A stretch of 64,000 nt of DNA from contig NZ_JASJOC010000012.1 in NCBI RefSeq assembly GCF_030068615.1, forward strand, positions 1 through 64,000, read 5' to 3'. The stretch is from Halostagnicola sp. A-GB9-2. Its GTDB lineage: Archaea > Halobacteriota > Halobacteria > Halobacteriales > Natrialbaceae. Position 1 is the stretch's first letter. The number at the start of each line of letters is the position of its first letter. Positions 17,841 to 27,099 of this stretch are shown one piece after another. The notes under the pieces were generated by a model. The model had not been told where the DNA came from. It worked only from the letters and a program-made list of their open reading frames with translations, and ran no database searches. Both the position numbers and the translations under genes were made by a program.

Positions 17841-19064
17841 TTATTCCGGAAGAATGCGTTCGTAGAGTGTATTAAATTCATCTAATACGTTTTCCCGTTC
17901 GAAGTTGTTTAATTGTTCGTCGATGGTGGAGGCTCGTTCGTCGTAACTATTCACGAGGTCACGAATTGCGGTGGCGAGTGAGGATGGATTTCCAGCTTCG
18001 AAGGTAATCCCGGCATCACCGATGATGTAGTCGACGCTTCCGACGTCAGAACCGACGATGGGAGTTTTCGACGCCAATGCTTCTAGGAGGACTCGACCGA
18101 ACGGCTCGTCCCACAACCCTGGGTACACGAAGATGTCGGCATTTTCGTAAACTTCCGGCAAATTCGGGTGTTCAATGTGTCCTTCCCAAACGATGTGTTG
18201 GTCGACACCCAGTTCTCTTGCCCGATGCTGTACTGTATCCAGATACGGACCGTTTCCGACGACGCGCAAACGTATGTTGGGAATTGAATTCACGATCTGG
18301 GACATCGCCTCGACAAGAATCTGAACTCCTTTTTGCTTTTTCACAGATCCGACGTACAACAATTCTATGCCCTTCTCTAATTCATTATTATTGAGTGGTG
18401 TGGCGAATCTTTCGTCGTAAAAATGTGGGATAACAGTTATCTTCTCGCTGTCGACTCCATGTGTTGAGAAATCGGTCTTAATGTGAGGGGACAGTGCATG
18501 ATACTGATTGATTCGATCGAGGTTTCGTTTCATTCTCTTTACAACGTTGATTCTGTATATCCGTTTATAGGTGTCCTTGAGAAGTCGCATCGAGAATCCT
18601 CTCTCGGAAACCGTACTAGTCAAAGCACACTCCGTACACTTCACCGTAGAGGATCCAGCGCACTTCTTCTTCCCGTGCCACATAAGGTCGTTCTTTGGGC
18701 AAACGGGTCCGTATGCGTTGAGTGTCACTATCGAGGGGGTGGATAGTTCAGACAAACCTACTACTCCGTTCGTCCCGTATGAATGAACGAGATCGTGCTC
18801 TTCGAGATTAGGGATTTCAGATCGAATTGCTTGAATTACAGTTGACTTGGGTTCGGGATACTTCGGTATTCCGCACTCAATTTTGTAGTCCACTCTTTCC
18901 GTAGCTGGAAACTTCGAGTAGTCTACTTCGCTGGTCGAGAACACGTAAACGCTCAGATCGTGAAATTTTGACAGATGTTCGATCAGGAGTGAGGATGTCC
19001 GAACTGAGCCAGATCCTTCGTGACCAGGACGGTCAACTGGGATGAAGGCTACGTCAGCACACAT
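17841..19064 (-). CDS. GT4-family glycosyltransferase
   Basis: Glycosyltransferase of 407 residues with the usual two-domain GT-B layout. The N-terminal glycine-rich acceptor side includes G-H-E-G-S-G-S near residue 15. A cysteine-rich insert (C-P-K then K-C-A-G then K-C-T-E-C near residues 137-157) may bind zinc, and L-Y-V-G-S-V-K-K-Q-K-G begins the donor domain near residue 240. It is closed by P-F-G-R-V-L-L-E-A-L-A-S near residue 330. It lies just upstream of the phosphatase-like gene in the same direction, so the two may be co-transcribed. Confidence 0.88.
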   Translation of the reverse strand: MCADVAFIPVDRPGHEGSGSVRTSSLLIEHLSKFHDLSVYVFSTSEVDYSKFPATERVDYKIECGIPKYPEPKSTVIQAIRSEIPNLEEHDLVHSYGTNGVVGLSELSTPSIVTLNAYGPVCPKNDLMWHGKKKCAGSSTVKCTECALTSTVSERGFSMRLLKDTYKRIYRINVVKRMKRNLDRINQYHALSPHIKTDFSTHGVDSEKITVIPHFYDERFATPLNNNELEKGIELLYVGSVKKQKGVQILVEAMSQIVNSIPNIRLRVVGNGPYLDTVQHRARELGVDQHIVWEGHIEHPNLPEVYENADIFVYPGLWDEPFGRVLLEALASKTPIVGSDVGSVDYIIGDAGITFEAGNPSSLATAIRDLVNSYDERASTIDEQLNNFERENVLDEFNTLYERILPE

Positions 19065-19577
19065 TGATAGTCCGTTAGTCTAAATTGAAAAAAGGCTATC
19101 GGGTTCGAGTGTGTGCGGTTGATTACCCGAGAACCCATTGGAAGATCAAAGTGAGCCTCCTTGGCTTAACAGTCTAACAAGTGACCGCTTCAGTAACTGG
19201 CTGGCTATGTAGAATAGTGCTACGTCATCGGAGAAATCCAACCCTTCGATTGACTACCGCCTACGGTGGATATGAGCCATCAAAAACAAAAGATATCTAT
19301 CTTGTCAGTAGAAGGTGCTCTATTGAATATGGACGACATCGTCGGAGCCTAGGCTGTGCTTGGTACCGAGGTGACATCGAAAAGAGGGCGTTATGGCAAC
19401 CAATCTCCTTGACTTCGCTTGAAACTGTCGACGGCTGGCAAAACAAGCATTGGGATCGTTTACGGGGAACCCGTCTTGAGTGATTGGCGTAACCTTTGAA
19501 CGCCCCAAGTCTGCAAACTGCGTTTCCTCATCCCGTCGATCCCGGTCTCGACGACGATGTATTCAAACGTTGCGCTG
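19065..19577. other. Gene-free scar with an IS5 fragment
   Basis: No intact gene lies here. At 19393-19480 the plus strand reads L-L-D-F, a stop, then N-C-R-R-L-A-K-Q-A-L-G. This is the start of an IS5-type transposase closely like that of the intact element beginning at 19581, so it is the remains of an older copy. The rest shows no recognisable coding sequence. Confidence 0.55.
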
Positions 19578-19580
19578 ACT

Positions 19581-20510
19581 GCCGTGTTGAATTGGGGGAC
19601 GGCGACAGGATAGCTCGCAAGACTTGTTGAGTTGAAGCTGAGAAAAATCGATATGGTAGAGGTCGATTTTCTCGACTTCATGAAGAACTGTAAGCGGCTA
19701 GCTAAACAAGCGTTGGGGCAGGCCGCGGGCGAGTCCGCCGAAGGAGGACTCGCCCGCTGGAAACACGTCGTCATTCACTGTTATCGCCTCGTCGACGACC
19801 ACAGCTACCGGGAAACAGAGAATCGGTTGCGGTGTTTCGGCGACCTTCGTGAAATCCTCGAACTTCCGCTCAATGATGTTCCTGACTACAGCACCATCTA
19901 CAAGTCGTTCGATCGGCTCGATATGACTGTCTGGCGAGCGTTACTCCGCGTTTCCGCGGAGAAACACCCGCAATCCGGCCATGTTGCCCTCGATAGTACG
20001 TTCTTCGAACGCGGATACGCCTCAAAGAACTACCTCCAACGATCGGATCGGGACATACAGAAGCTGAAGGTAACGACACTTACCGATACGGAATCGCTTG
20101 CTGTCTTGGATGTTCAGTGTTCGATTCACTGGAAGCACGATGTGAAGGCTGGCCCGCAGGTCGTCCGCGTTCCGGCGGACGACCTGCTGTCGGTCGCCGC
20201 CGACAAAGCGTTCCACAGCTGGATCAACAGGCTCGAATTCTACACGCTTGATGTCGATCCGCTCGTTCTCAGCCAGGGATCGACGCCGGAGATAGTCGGT
20301 CACAACGCTCTGGTCCGGGACGCCGGGTACTCGCAGCGCTGGATGGCTGAGACATCGTACTCGTCAGTCAAGCGCTCGCTCGGCTCCGCCGTGCGAGCGC
20401 ACTTCTGGTATCGAGAGTTCCGCGAGATCGTTATAAAGTTCGCCGTCTCGAACATCGAACAACTCTGTGAACCACTCTGATCACCGCGCCCTATGGCAAT
20501 TCAACACAGC
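19581..20510 (+). mobile_element. IS5-family insertion sequence, apparently intact
   Basis: Element of 930 bp bounded by near-perfect terminal inverted repeats, GCCGTGTTGAATTG on the left (19581-19594) and its mirror with one mismatch on the right (20497-20510). Both ends are flanked by the trinucleotide ACT (19578-19580 and 20511-20513), which fits the short target duplication of IS5-group elements. A single transposase gene fills most of the interior. The element lies next to the truncated end of an IS66-like remnant. Confidence 0.82.
19632..20480 (+). CDS. IS5-family transposase
   Basis: Full-length DDE transposase of 282 residues. Catalytic aspartates are likely in A-L-D-S-T-F-F near residue 120 and in the V-A-A-D-K-A-F-H segment near residue 190. 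The C-terminal E lies in M-A-E-T-S-Y-S-S-V-K near residue 240. An internal ATG at 19653 is an alternative start, because the older fragment at 19393 begins at the equivalent place. The gene is uninterrupted although it contains several long perfect palindromes, so the element may still be mobile. Confidence 0.88.
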   Translation: MKLRKIDMVEVDFLDFMKNCKRLAKQALGQAAGESAEGGLARWKHVVIHCYRLVDDHSYRETENRLRCFGDLREILELPLNDVPDYSTIYKSFDRLDMTVWRALLRVSAEKHPQSGHVALDSTFFERGYASKNYLQRSDRDIQKLKVTTLTDTESLAVLDVQCSIHWKHDVKAGPQVVRVPADDLLSVAADKAFHSWINRLEFYTLDVDPLVLSQGSTPEIVGHNALVRDAGYSQRWMAETSYSSVKRSLGSAVRAHFWYREFREIVIKFAVSNIEQLCEPL

Positions 20511-20513
20511 ACT

Positions 20514-22176
20514 CTGAGGTACTATTGGGGCAGTCGGGTTGTGAAGCAACAGTCTCAGACTCACAAGAAGTACACTCGTAGCAGTGGCGGTTGTACTGGG
20601 TTGTCTCGGGGGGTTGTAGATCAGGGATCTCTTCGACGAGTCGTGGGCTGACGCCCACTGACTCGTCAAGATCCTCACCACACTGCGGACAGCAATCGCA
20701 GGTAACCTCAACTTCCTCGTCTGGATCAGGTGCAGAGCGCCATTCGGCGTCATGTCCGGGCTTTCGACCAGGTGTACCACCGTCAGTACGAGCGTTCTCG
20801 TCATCGTCCTCGTCGGAGTGATTAGCACAACGGATGAATACGTAGCTAGCGTATTCACCGTGATGGCGGGAGCACGTCGGTTTGAGGTCGTTGAGCATCT
20901 CTCGAACGCGGAATTGAACGAGGCAATCGAAGAGGCCCAGAAGGTGGGCGAGACCCGTCTCGTCCGGCGACTCTGTTTCGTCAAGGATCTCTACGACGGA
21001 AAGACGCAACAGCAAGCGGGTGAGGCTGTTGGCGTCTCTCAACCAACGAGTAGCCGCTGGGCGCGCGCATGGAATGATGGCGGCGTAGAGGGGCTTCTCC
21101 CACGCTTCGACGGCGGTCGGCCGCCGAAGCTTACCCCTTCCAGTGGGCTCATATCTGTACCACTCTCAAGGACGGCCAGCCGTGGACACCACGCGAAATT
21201 CACCCGCTCATCGAGGATCGCTACGACGTCACCTACCATCCGACGCATCTCGCTCGGAAGCTTCGCGAGTCTGGAATGCACTACGCGAAGCCACGACCGA
21301 TGGATCCTCGAAGTCCCACCGACGCTGAAGAGATTCTCGCCGAGCGCCTGATCGAGGCGCTCGGCAAGGAGAACCGAGACAGTTCGAAAGAGGGGGATGA
21401 TCCAATCGTCTTTGGGTTCTTTCGATGAGGCGTGGCCACAACCATTCGAGAACTCTCAACGGATGTGGTCGTACGACTGCACCGTTCAGATAGAGAAAAC
21501 GCTGGTGACAGTGCTGTGGCGGTCGATTGGCTTCTACGCGCTGACTGGGAACAGCGTGATCACGTACAAAGAGCGGCTGGTCAAGGAGACGATCGTCAAG
21601 GCACTCGAAGAGATCCGCGAGCAGAATCCGCGGGGCCGGATTCTTTTCGTAGCCGACAACTACGGCTCTCATCACGCCAAACTCACTCAACAACGGGCCG
21701 ACGAACTCGGTATCGAGTTCGTCTTCATTCCGCCGTACTCGCCAACGTTGAACGCGATCGAACCGCTGTGGAAAGATCTCAAACGCGAAATTTCACCGAC
21801 TATCTTCGAGGGCAAAGACCAGTTCCGTGAGTTCCTCACCGAGAGGTTTCTCCGGTTGAGTCAACGACTCAGCTTCGCTGTTGACTGGATTGAGACCTTC
21901 CTTCCCGATATTCAGGTGTTACAGTGATCACTCGCCCGAGGACGACGACTCATCAGTACTTGATTGTTCCTTGCTGGGGGGTGTGTGCGGTCCTTCGTGC
22001 CAGCGAAGCTTGGCCCTGAGCCGTTTGTTCTCCTTGCGTAGCTCCTGATTCTCCTGAGACAGCTCTTGCTGGTCTTCGCGTATTTCCAGTTTCTCTCGTT
22101 CGTGTTCTTCAACTCGATTCTCAAGTGCAGTAATACGTTCAAGCAACGTTTCTTCAGGCTTGTCAGAGGAAGTCAT
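20514..22176 (-). pseudogene. IS66-like transposase remnant, split by an IS630 element
   Basis: The N-terminal leucine-zipper-like piece lies at 21928-22176 (E-K-L-E-I-R-E-D-Q-Q-E, then R-W-H-E-G-P-H-T-P-P-S-K). The next piece lies at 20514-20862 (T-D-G-G-T-P-G-R-K-P-G-H-D and the zinc-finger region C-C-P-Q-C-G-E-D-L-D). These are consecutive parts of one IS66-type transposase, separated by the IS630 copy at about 20840-21930. The catalytic domain is gone: the gene stops where the IS5 element begins. Confidence 0.72.
20863..21927 (+). pseudogene. IS630-family transposase, frameshifted
   Basis: The N-terminal helix-turn-helix (A-V-G-V-S-Q-P-T-S-S-R-W near residue 60) is intact. The frame is lost at about 21140 inside a proline-rich linker. 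It continues in another frame with T-P-R-E-I-H-P-L-I-E-D-R-Y, then shifts again at about 21423. The remainder carries the catalytic D in V-A-D-N-Y-G-S-H-H and the glutamate in Y-S-P-T-L-N-A-I-E-P-L-W. Two single-base lesions therefore kill an otherwise complete gene. It differs from the IS630 copy at 12255-13397. Confidence 0.8.
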
Positions 22177-22377
22177 CGGACACGACCTCCGCCGAAATCA
22201 GACGACACGGGATGGTCTCCCAGGTGGATACCATCCTTCAGAGAGTCTCGTGTCGCCTGTTGCATTGATCTAGGAACCCAAACAGGTGCCGACTACGAGA
22301 GAATGTCGAAATCAGCTCGGGGTAAACACGTACTATGAATCAAAAGTATTAATTCGATTAGACTGCAGGTAGCAACC

Positions 22378-23553
22378 ATGCCGAAGATCGGGATTCTCAC
22401 TTATCACAATAATGAAAATAGAGGGGCTATTTTACAGGCGTATTGCCTGCAGCAAGCACTTTCTAGCGTCTATCCGGGGACAGTCGAAGTGATTGAGTAT
22501 CGGACAAAGTCGAAGGAAAGAGGGCGAAGAATTTCGATTGTCCTAAAAAATCAGCTATCGAAGGTTCACAAACAATTTAGAGATCGGCGGATCGTAGAGG
22601 AGTACATCGAATCAGAACTCTCCACGAGTGACAATTCGATCGTTACCGACGATCACAACGCCGCAGTCGAGTGGCTAGAAGCCCAAGACTACGACGCTCT
22701 AGTCACTGGAAGTGACGAGATCTGGAAAGTGATACCCGAAAAACGGGGTCGGATCCTGTCCAAATTCTCAGGAAAACGTCCCTTCCCGAACGCCTACTTC
22801 CTTGATCCGCGACTCTCAGGGGTGAAAGCAGCGTACGCCGCGTCGGCAAATCGAACCGACATTGATCAGCTCTCGCCGAACGAGCGAGAGCAAATGAGCG
22901 AACTACTATCGAATTACGACCTGATCAGCGTCCGGGATTCACACACTGAGCAGGTTTTAGCCGAACTCGGGATACACGACGTAGTGCGCGTTCCGGATCC
23001 CACGCTCCTGTGCGCGGTTCCATCAACTGACCCGAAGCCAATCCTCGAAGCGAACGGCATCGATACGGACTCCCCCATCCTGGGGATTCACAGTCCGAAC
23101 TACAAAGTCTTCGAGGACATCTGCGATCACTACCGTGATCGTGGCTTCCAGATTGTGACTCCCAAGACGTCACCGTTTGCCGACACGGAACTCAAGGGGG
23201 AGCTCCACCCATACGAGTACTATGCCCTGTACGACGAGTTCGACATGGTAGCCACGAATAGTCTCCACTCCACGATTTTCAGTATCAAGAGTGGGATACC
23301 CTTCACCACGATCGATGTCGGAACCCGTTACGTAAAGTTAGAGAGTAAGACATACTCCTTGCTCGAAGAGTTCGGTCTGCTAAATCGTCACATCGACGCG
23401 ACGGACGGGCAGACGATGATCAGCCGCGAACAACTTGAGGAGCTCGAACGAAAACCCGACGAGACACATATCCAAACACGTATAACGGAACTGCAAGAAC
23501 AAGGAATCGGATTCCTCGAACGGATCGGAGCTTCGCATGAAACGAATCACTGA
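22378..23553 (+). CDS. Polysaccharide pyruvyl transferase family protein
   Basis: Protein of 391 residues with the pyruvyl-transferase layout. The N-terminus has T-Y-H-N-N-E-N-R-G-A-I-L-Q-A, the middle has V-T-G-S-D-E-I-W-K near residue 117, and the C-terminal half has L-G-I-H-S-P-N-Y and N-S-L-H-S-T-I-F near residue 297. Members transfer pyruvate from phosphoenolpyruvate to a sugar as a ketal. The AT-rich segment GTATTAATTCG at 22347-22357 may be part of its promoter. The stop overlaps the start of the MurB-like gene, so the two probably act together. Confidence 0.85.
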   Translation: MPKIGILTYHNNENRGAILQAYCLQQALSSVYPGTVEVIEYRTKSKERGRRISIVLKNQLSKVHKQFRDRRIVEEYIESELSTSDNSIVTDDHNAAVEWLEAQDYDALVTGSDEIWKVIPEKRGRILSKFSGKRPFPNAYFLDPRLSGVKAAYAASANRTDIDQLSPNEREQMSELLSNYDLISVRDSHTEQVLAELGIHDVVRVPDPTLLCAVPSTDPKPILEANGIDTDSPILGIHSPNYKVFEDICDHYRDRGFQIVTPKTSPFADTELKGELHPYEYYALYDEFDMVATNSLHSTIFSIKSGIPFTTIDVGTRYVKLESKTYSLLEEFGLLNRHIDATDGQTMISREQLEELERKPDETHIQTRITELQEQGIGFLERIGASHETNH

Positions 23554-24406
23554 ATCGCTGGCCGACCACACCTGGCTCAAGATTGGCGGCAAAGCTGAGC
23601 TCGCGGTACCAGAGACGAAAGCGGAACTCGTCGACCTCCTCCAGGAGTGCCACGCGCACGATCGGCCGTATCGGATCCTCGGAAACGGATCGAATCTGCT
23701 CGTTTCCGACGAGGGTGTCGACCAGCTCGTTATCAAGACCACGGAGGCGTGTACAGACGTCGAGTTCGACGGGAACCGAGCTAATGTCGGTGCGTCGGTG
23801 ATGGCTCCGCAGTTCGTCAACGCGTGTATCGAACAGGATCTAGGCGGATACGAATATCTATACTCCGTGCCGGGAACGATCGGCGGCGCGATCTACATGA
23901 ACGCCGGCCGTGGGAAAAGCTACGGACTGACGATTGCTGACCACCTCGAGTCGGTCGAGATATTCGACGATGGGGAGGTCCGAGAACTTGACGTCGACGA
24001 GATCGAGTTCCGGCACAGGTACTCGAGTTTTCAGGACTACGACGACTGGGTCATATTGTCGGCAACGTTCGACCTCCCTTCCCAGCAAGCGGAAGAGGGC
24101 CGTGCAAAGGCACGAGAGCGGATGCAGAAAGTGAAAAGCCGAGAACGATCGAAACCCAACGCTGGGTCGGTGTTCAAATCCGGTGCGAAACTCCCGCTGC
24201 AGAAGGTGCCACCGGGTGGCCTGTCGGTTGGTGACGCACACTTCGTCTCGAAAAATCGGATCTGTCATACAGGGGGGGGAAACAAGCAAGGATATCGAAC
24301 AGCTGATCTCGCGGGCAAAGTGGCTCAATCGACTCTACCCACCGTTCGAAACACCCGAAGTCGAGTGGGATATCTGGAAGTGACTTCACTTCTCTATTAT
24401 GAATAG
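23537..24406 (+). pseudogene. MurB-family FAD-dependent reductase, frameshifted near the C-terminus
   Basis: The first 240 residues or so are a clear UDP-N-acetylenolpyruvoylglucosamine reductase. They show the FAD-loop motif G-N-G-S-N-L-L-V-S-D near residue 52, S-V-P-G-T-I-G-G-A-I-Y-M-N-A-G near residue 113, and the catalytic-serine region P-N-A-G-S-V-F-K near residue 209. At the G8 tract 24272-24279 the frame slips. Removing one G restores a normal end (D-I-E-Q-L-I-S-R-A-K to W-D-I-W-K, stop at 24383). As given, the protein has a foreign tail to 24406. Archaea of this class have no peptidoglycan, so a glycan-decorating role beside the pyruvyltransferase is more likely. It could be a sequencing error or a phase-variable gene. 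Confidence 0.82.
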
Positions 24407-25918
24407 ATGAGCAATCGTACGTTCTCGGGATTTCTCTCCGTGGTAACAGGGTCGTTTGGGGGGACACTACTAGGGCTGATAATTACCCCGCTTCTCGTGC
24501 GGATTCTTGGAAGCGGCAACTACGGTGATTACGCGTTTCTCCTCTCGATATTCGCTATTATCACGACCTTCGCTCACGCGGGAATCTCTGCCGGGATTCG
24601 AAAATACATCGCAGAAGACCGCGTAGAAACTAGTTGGAAGGACAATGTTTTCGGGTTTTATGCGCGTCTGGCTGTCGCATTAGCTCTGATTTTCGGTATT
24701 ATGCTCGTTCTCTTTGCCCAATTTGGACGGGTCGAAGAGTGGCTGGGAGAAAGTTTCGAACTATACTTAATTCTACTTGCCGTACTCCTATTAGCAAATC
24801 AACTATTCTACGTCTCTCGATATACGTTGATAGGGCTGCATCTCGAACGGTACTCGGAGCCGCTCGTCGTGCTGAAAAAGCTACTGTACGGAATCTTCGG
24901 TCTCAGCCTCGCGTACATCGGGTTTGACGTCGCCGGTGTCCTCGTCGGTCAGGCGATCGCCTTTCTCTTTTGTGCAGTTATAGCAACGTGGTACCTCGGA
25001 AACCATATTGACCTCAAAGCGGCGTTCAGGGCCGCTCCATCGGACTTCTCCCGGCGGAATCTAGTGAGTTTTAATGTTTTCAACACCATATTCATTTTTC
25101 TGACTATATCGCTCTACAACGTCGACATCCTGTTACTGCAGCCGATGGTCGGGAGTCACGAGACGGGGATATACAAAGCCGCGTTGGTCATCGCGGAGTT
25201 TATCTGGGTCGTCCCCCTCGCGATCCAGACCGTCTTCATTCACTCGTCCTCGGAGCTCTGGTCGAACCAGAAGCACGAAGCGATCACCAGAATGGCGAGC
25301 AAATCGACTCGATACACGCTCCTGTTTACGCTACTCTTGGTCATTGGTGTCGCAGCTCTCTCCTCGGATTTTGTCCCGCTGTATTTCGGGTCGGAATTCG
25401 ATGTCGCAGTGACACCACTTCTGTTACTGTTACCAGGCGTACTGGGCTTCGCTATTGCCAGGCCCATCTTCGCGATCGGACAGGGGAAAGGCGAACTCCG
25501 ATTGCTAATCGTGGCTACGGGATCTGCAGCAGTCCTCAATCTGCTCTTGAACTTGCTTCTAATACCTAGATATGGCATGGCAGGGGCGGCAGTCGCGACG
25601 AGTATCGGATACGGATCGATGGTGGTGTTTCACGGACTCACCGCCCGTCAAATCGGCTACTACCCGTTCGCTGACCTTCGTCTCGGCCGGATTGTCGTGA
25701 CGGCAGGGATCGCAGCACCAGTGATATTTAGTCTTTCATACTTCCTGACGAATTCGCTACTCTCGTTGTTGATCGTTCCTCCCGTCGGGTTCGCTGTCTA
25801 CTCCGTACTCGCGTTACGAACTCGAGCAGTGGACCAAGACGAGATCCTACCGCTGCTAGAATTCGTCCCTTCACCATTCGAGGAGTGGTCGGTCGAACTC
25901 CTCCACCGGATCGGGTGA
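24407..25918 (+). CDS. Wzx-type polysaccharide flippase (MATE/MOP superfamily)
   Basis: Integral membrane protein of 503 residues with 12 to 14 hydrophobic segments spread evenly along the chain. The family-typical start (G-F-L-S-V-V-T-G-S-F-G-G) is followed by R-I-L-G-S-G-N-Y-G-D-Y. It should move lipid-linked oligosaccharide across the membrane, the export step for the glycan assembled by the rest of the cluster. The start codon lies directly after the MurB-like frame, so translational coupling is likely. It is the last intact gene of the cluster. Confidence 0.88.
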   Translation: MSNRTFSGFLSVVTGSFGGTLLGLIITPLLVRILGSGNYGDYAFLLSIFAIITTFAHAGISAGIRKYIAEDRVETSWKDNVFGFYARLAVALALIFGIMLVLFAQFGRVEEWLGESFELYLILLAVLLLANQLFYVSRYTLIGLHLERYSEPLVVLKKLLYGIFGLSLAYIGFDVAGVLVGQAIAFLFCAVIATWYLGNHIDLKAAFRAAPSDFSRRNLVSFNVFNTIFIFLTISLYNVDILLLQPMVGSHETGIYKAALVIAEFIWVVPLAIQTVFIHSSSELWSNQKHEAITRMASKSTRYTLLFTLLLVIGVAALSSDFVPLYFGSEFDVAVTPLLLLLPGVLGFAIARPIFAIGQGKGELRLLIVATGSAAVLNLLLNLLLIPRYGMAGAAVATSIGYGSMVVFHGLTARQIGYYPFADLRLGRIVVTAGIAAPVIFSLSYFLTNSLLSLLIVPPVGFAVYSVLALRTRAVDQDEILPLLEFVPSPFEEWSVELLHRIG

Positions 25919-27099
25919 CGAAGTCGTCGGAACAATACCTACACTTTCGTTGTCGAAAACGTGTCACAAACAGGCCAGTCCAGTCAGTAAACGATAATCC
26001 GAATTTTACAGTTGGAGGCCGCTTCAGTCGATTCGGGGCCCTCGCCTGTCTGTAACCGCCGCTCCGCCTCAACCCGATCCTCGAGATATCCCACGTATAT
26101 CTGCCAGCTGTCCGTCGGTATCGTATCGGTCCTTGAGGTCAATCCAACCACCAACATCGGCGAACAGGTAAAACCCTCGAGGATCGCCGCTAACATCGCG
26201 CCGGTTTTCCTCGCAGTCGAACACGCCGAGGACACGGCTGAGTACGTCCTCACAATGTACCCGACGCCGAGGTCGCCAGGAGATCCGTCTCCTCGAAACG
26301 ATCGGACCCGACACGTCTGGAAGCGCGGACGCACACCTTAAGGTACAAGACGCAATCGTCCGCAACGCCTGGGATGCGACGTACATGTATGCGGTCTCGA
26401 TTGTCGCGATGCTCAGGTAATCATCGGGTGGTCTCTCCTTCACGTACTTGAGCGTACATCCTCATGACGGCGCTCTCATGGCACTACAAGTAGCCCTCTA
26501 CGTTACCGCCGCGATTGAGGTCATGGCTGACTTCAGCCGGTTTGGCTTCCTCGTCCCGACAGAAACCATCGAGCTACGTTCACTGTTGACTAAGGTGCGT
26601 TCCACATTCTCGGCGGGACGACCCTCGTGGTAGCGATCGGCGCGTTGCTCACCTGAGGTATCGACGAAAAGTCGCCGTGATGCTCTCGCGCTCGGAGCGC
26701 TCTCCACCACGCACTCGATCTCTTGTTGATCAACTCCTGGCTGCTCCTACAGCGTTTTCTGGCCGTTCACGCAATACCAGCCACCGAAACCGGACCTCTA
26801 TCGCAACAGCAATCGCTGGCCTGTGCTGGTCTCCGGTCTGGTCACCGCGATTGTATGGTCTGCTGACCTCGGGTATTCGAGGATCCCATGAAAGAGCGAT
26901 CACCAAGCCTTGAGCGACTCTCACCCCTCGATTGGCATCGCTACGACTGGGACACCGTGGCCGAACAGGCGGGGCAGGGTTGCTTCAGCTCTCGGAGAGC
27001 GTTGGTAAGAACGGTCTATATGAAACCTTGTAAGGTTGCGACAGAGGATGGCCTAGCGTCCCAGCGCAGGAGTCCCCTCTTGGCGCACGTAACTTGTTT
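25919..27099. other. Decayed DNA, no intact gene
   Basis: GC-rich sequence with short broken frames on both strands. One plus-strand stretch reads V-Q-D-A-I-V-R-N-A-W-D-A-T near 26344-26400, and another L-Q-V-A-L-Y-V-T-A-A-I near 26480-26515. They look like pieces of a former protein, perhaps a transposase, but I cannot name the family. I see no promoter or terminator I would defend. Confidence 0.45.

Noticed and set aside
26012-26341. Plus-strand frame in the decayed region after the flippase
   Set aside because: Composition is arginine/serine/proline-rich as in shadow frames, and an overlapping minus-strand frame is equally long; neither looks like a protein.
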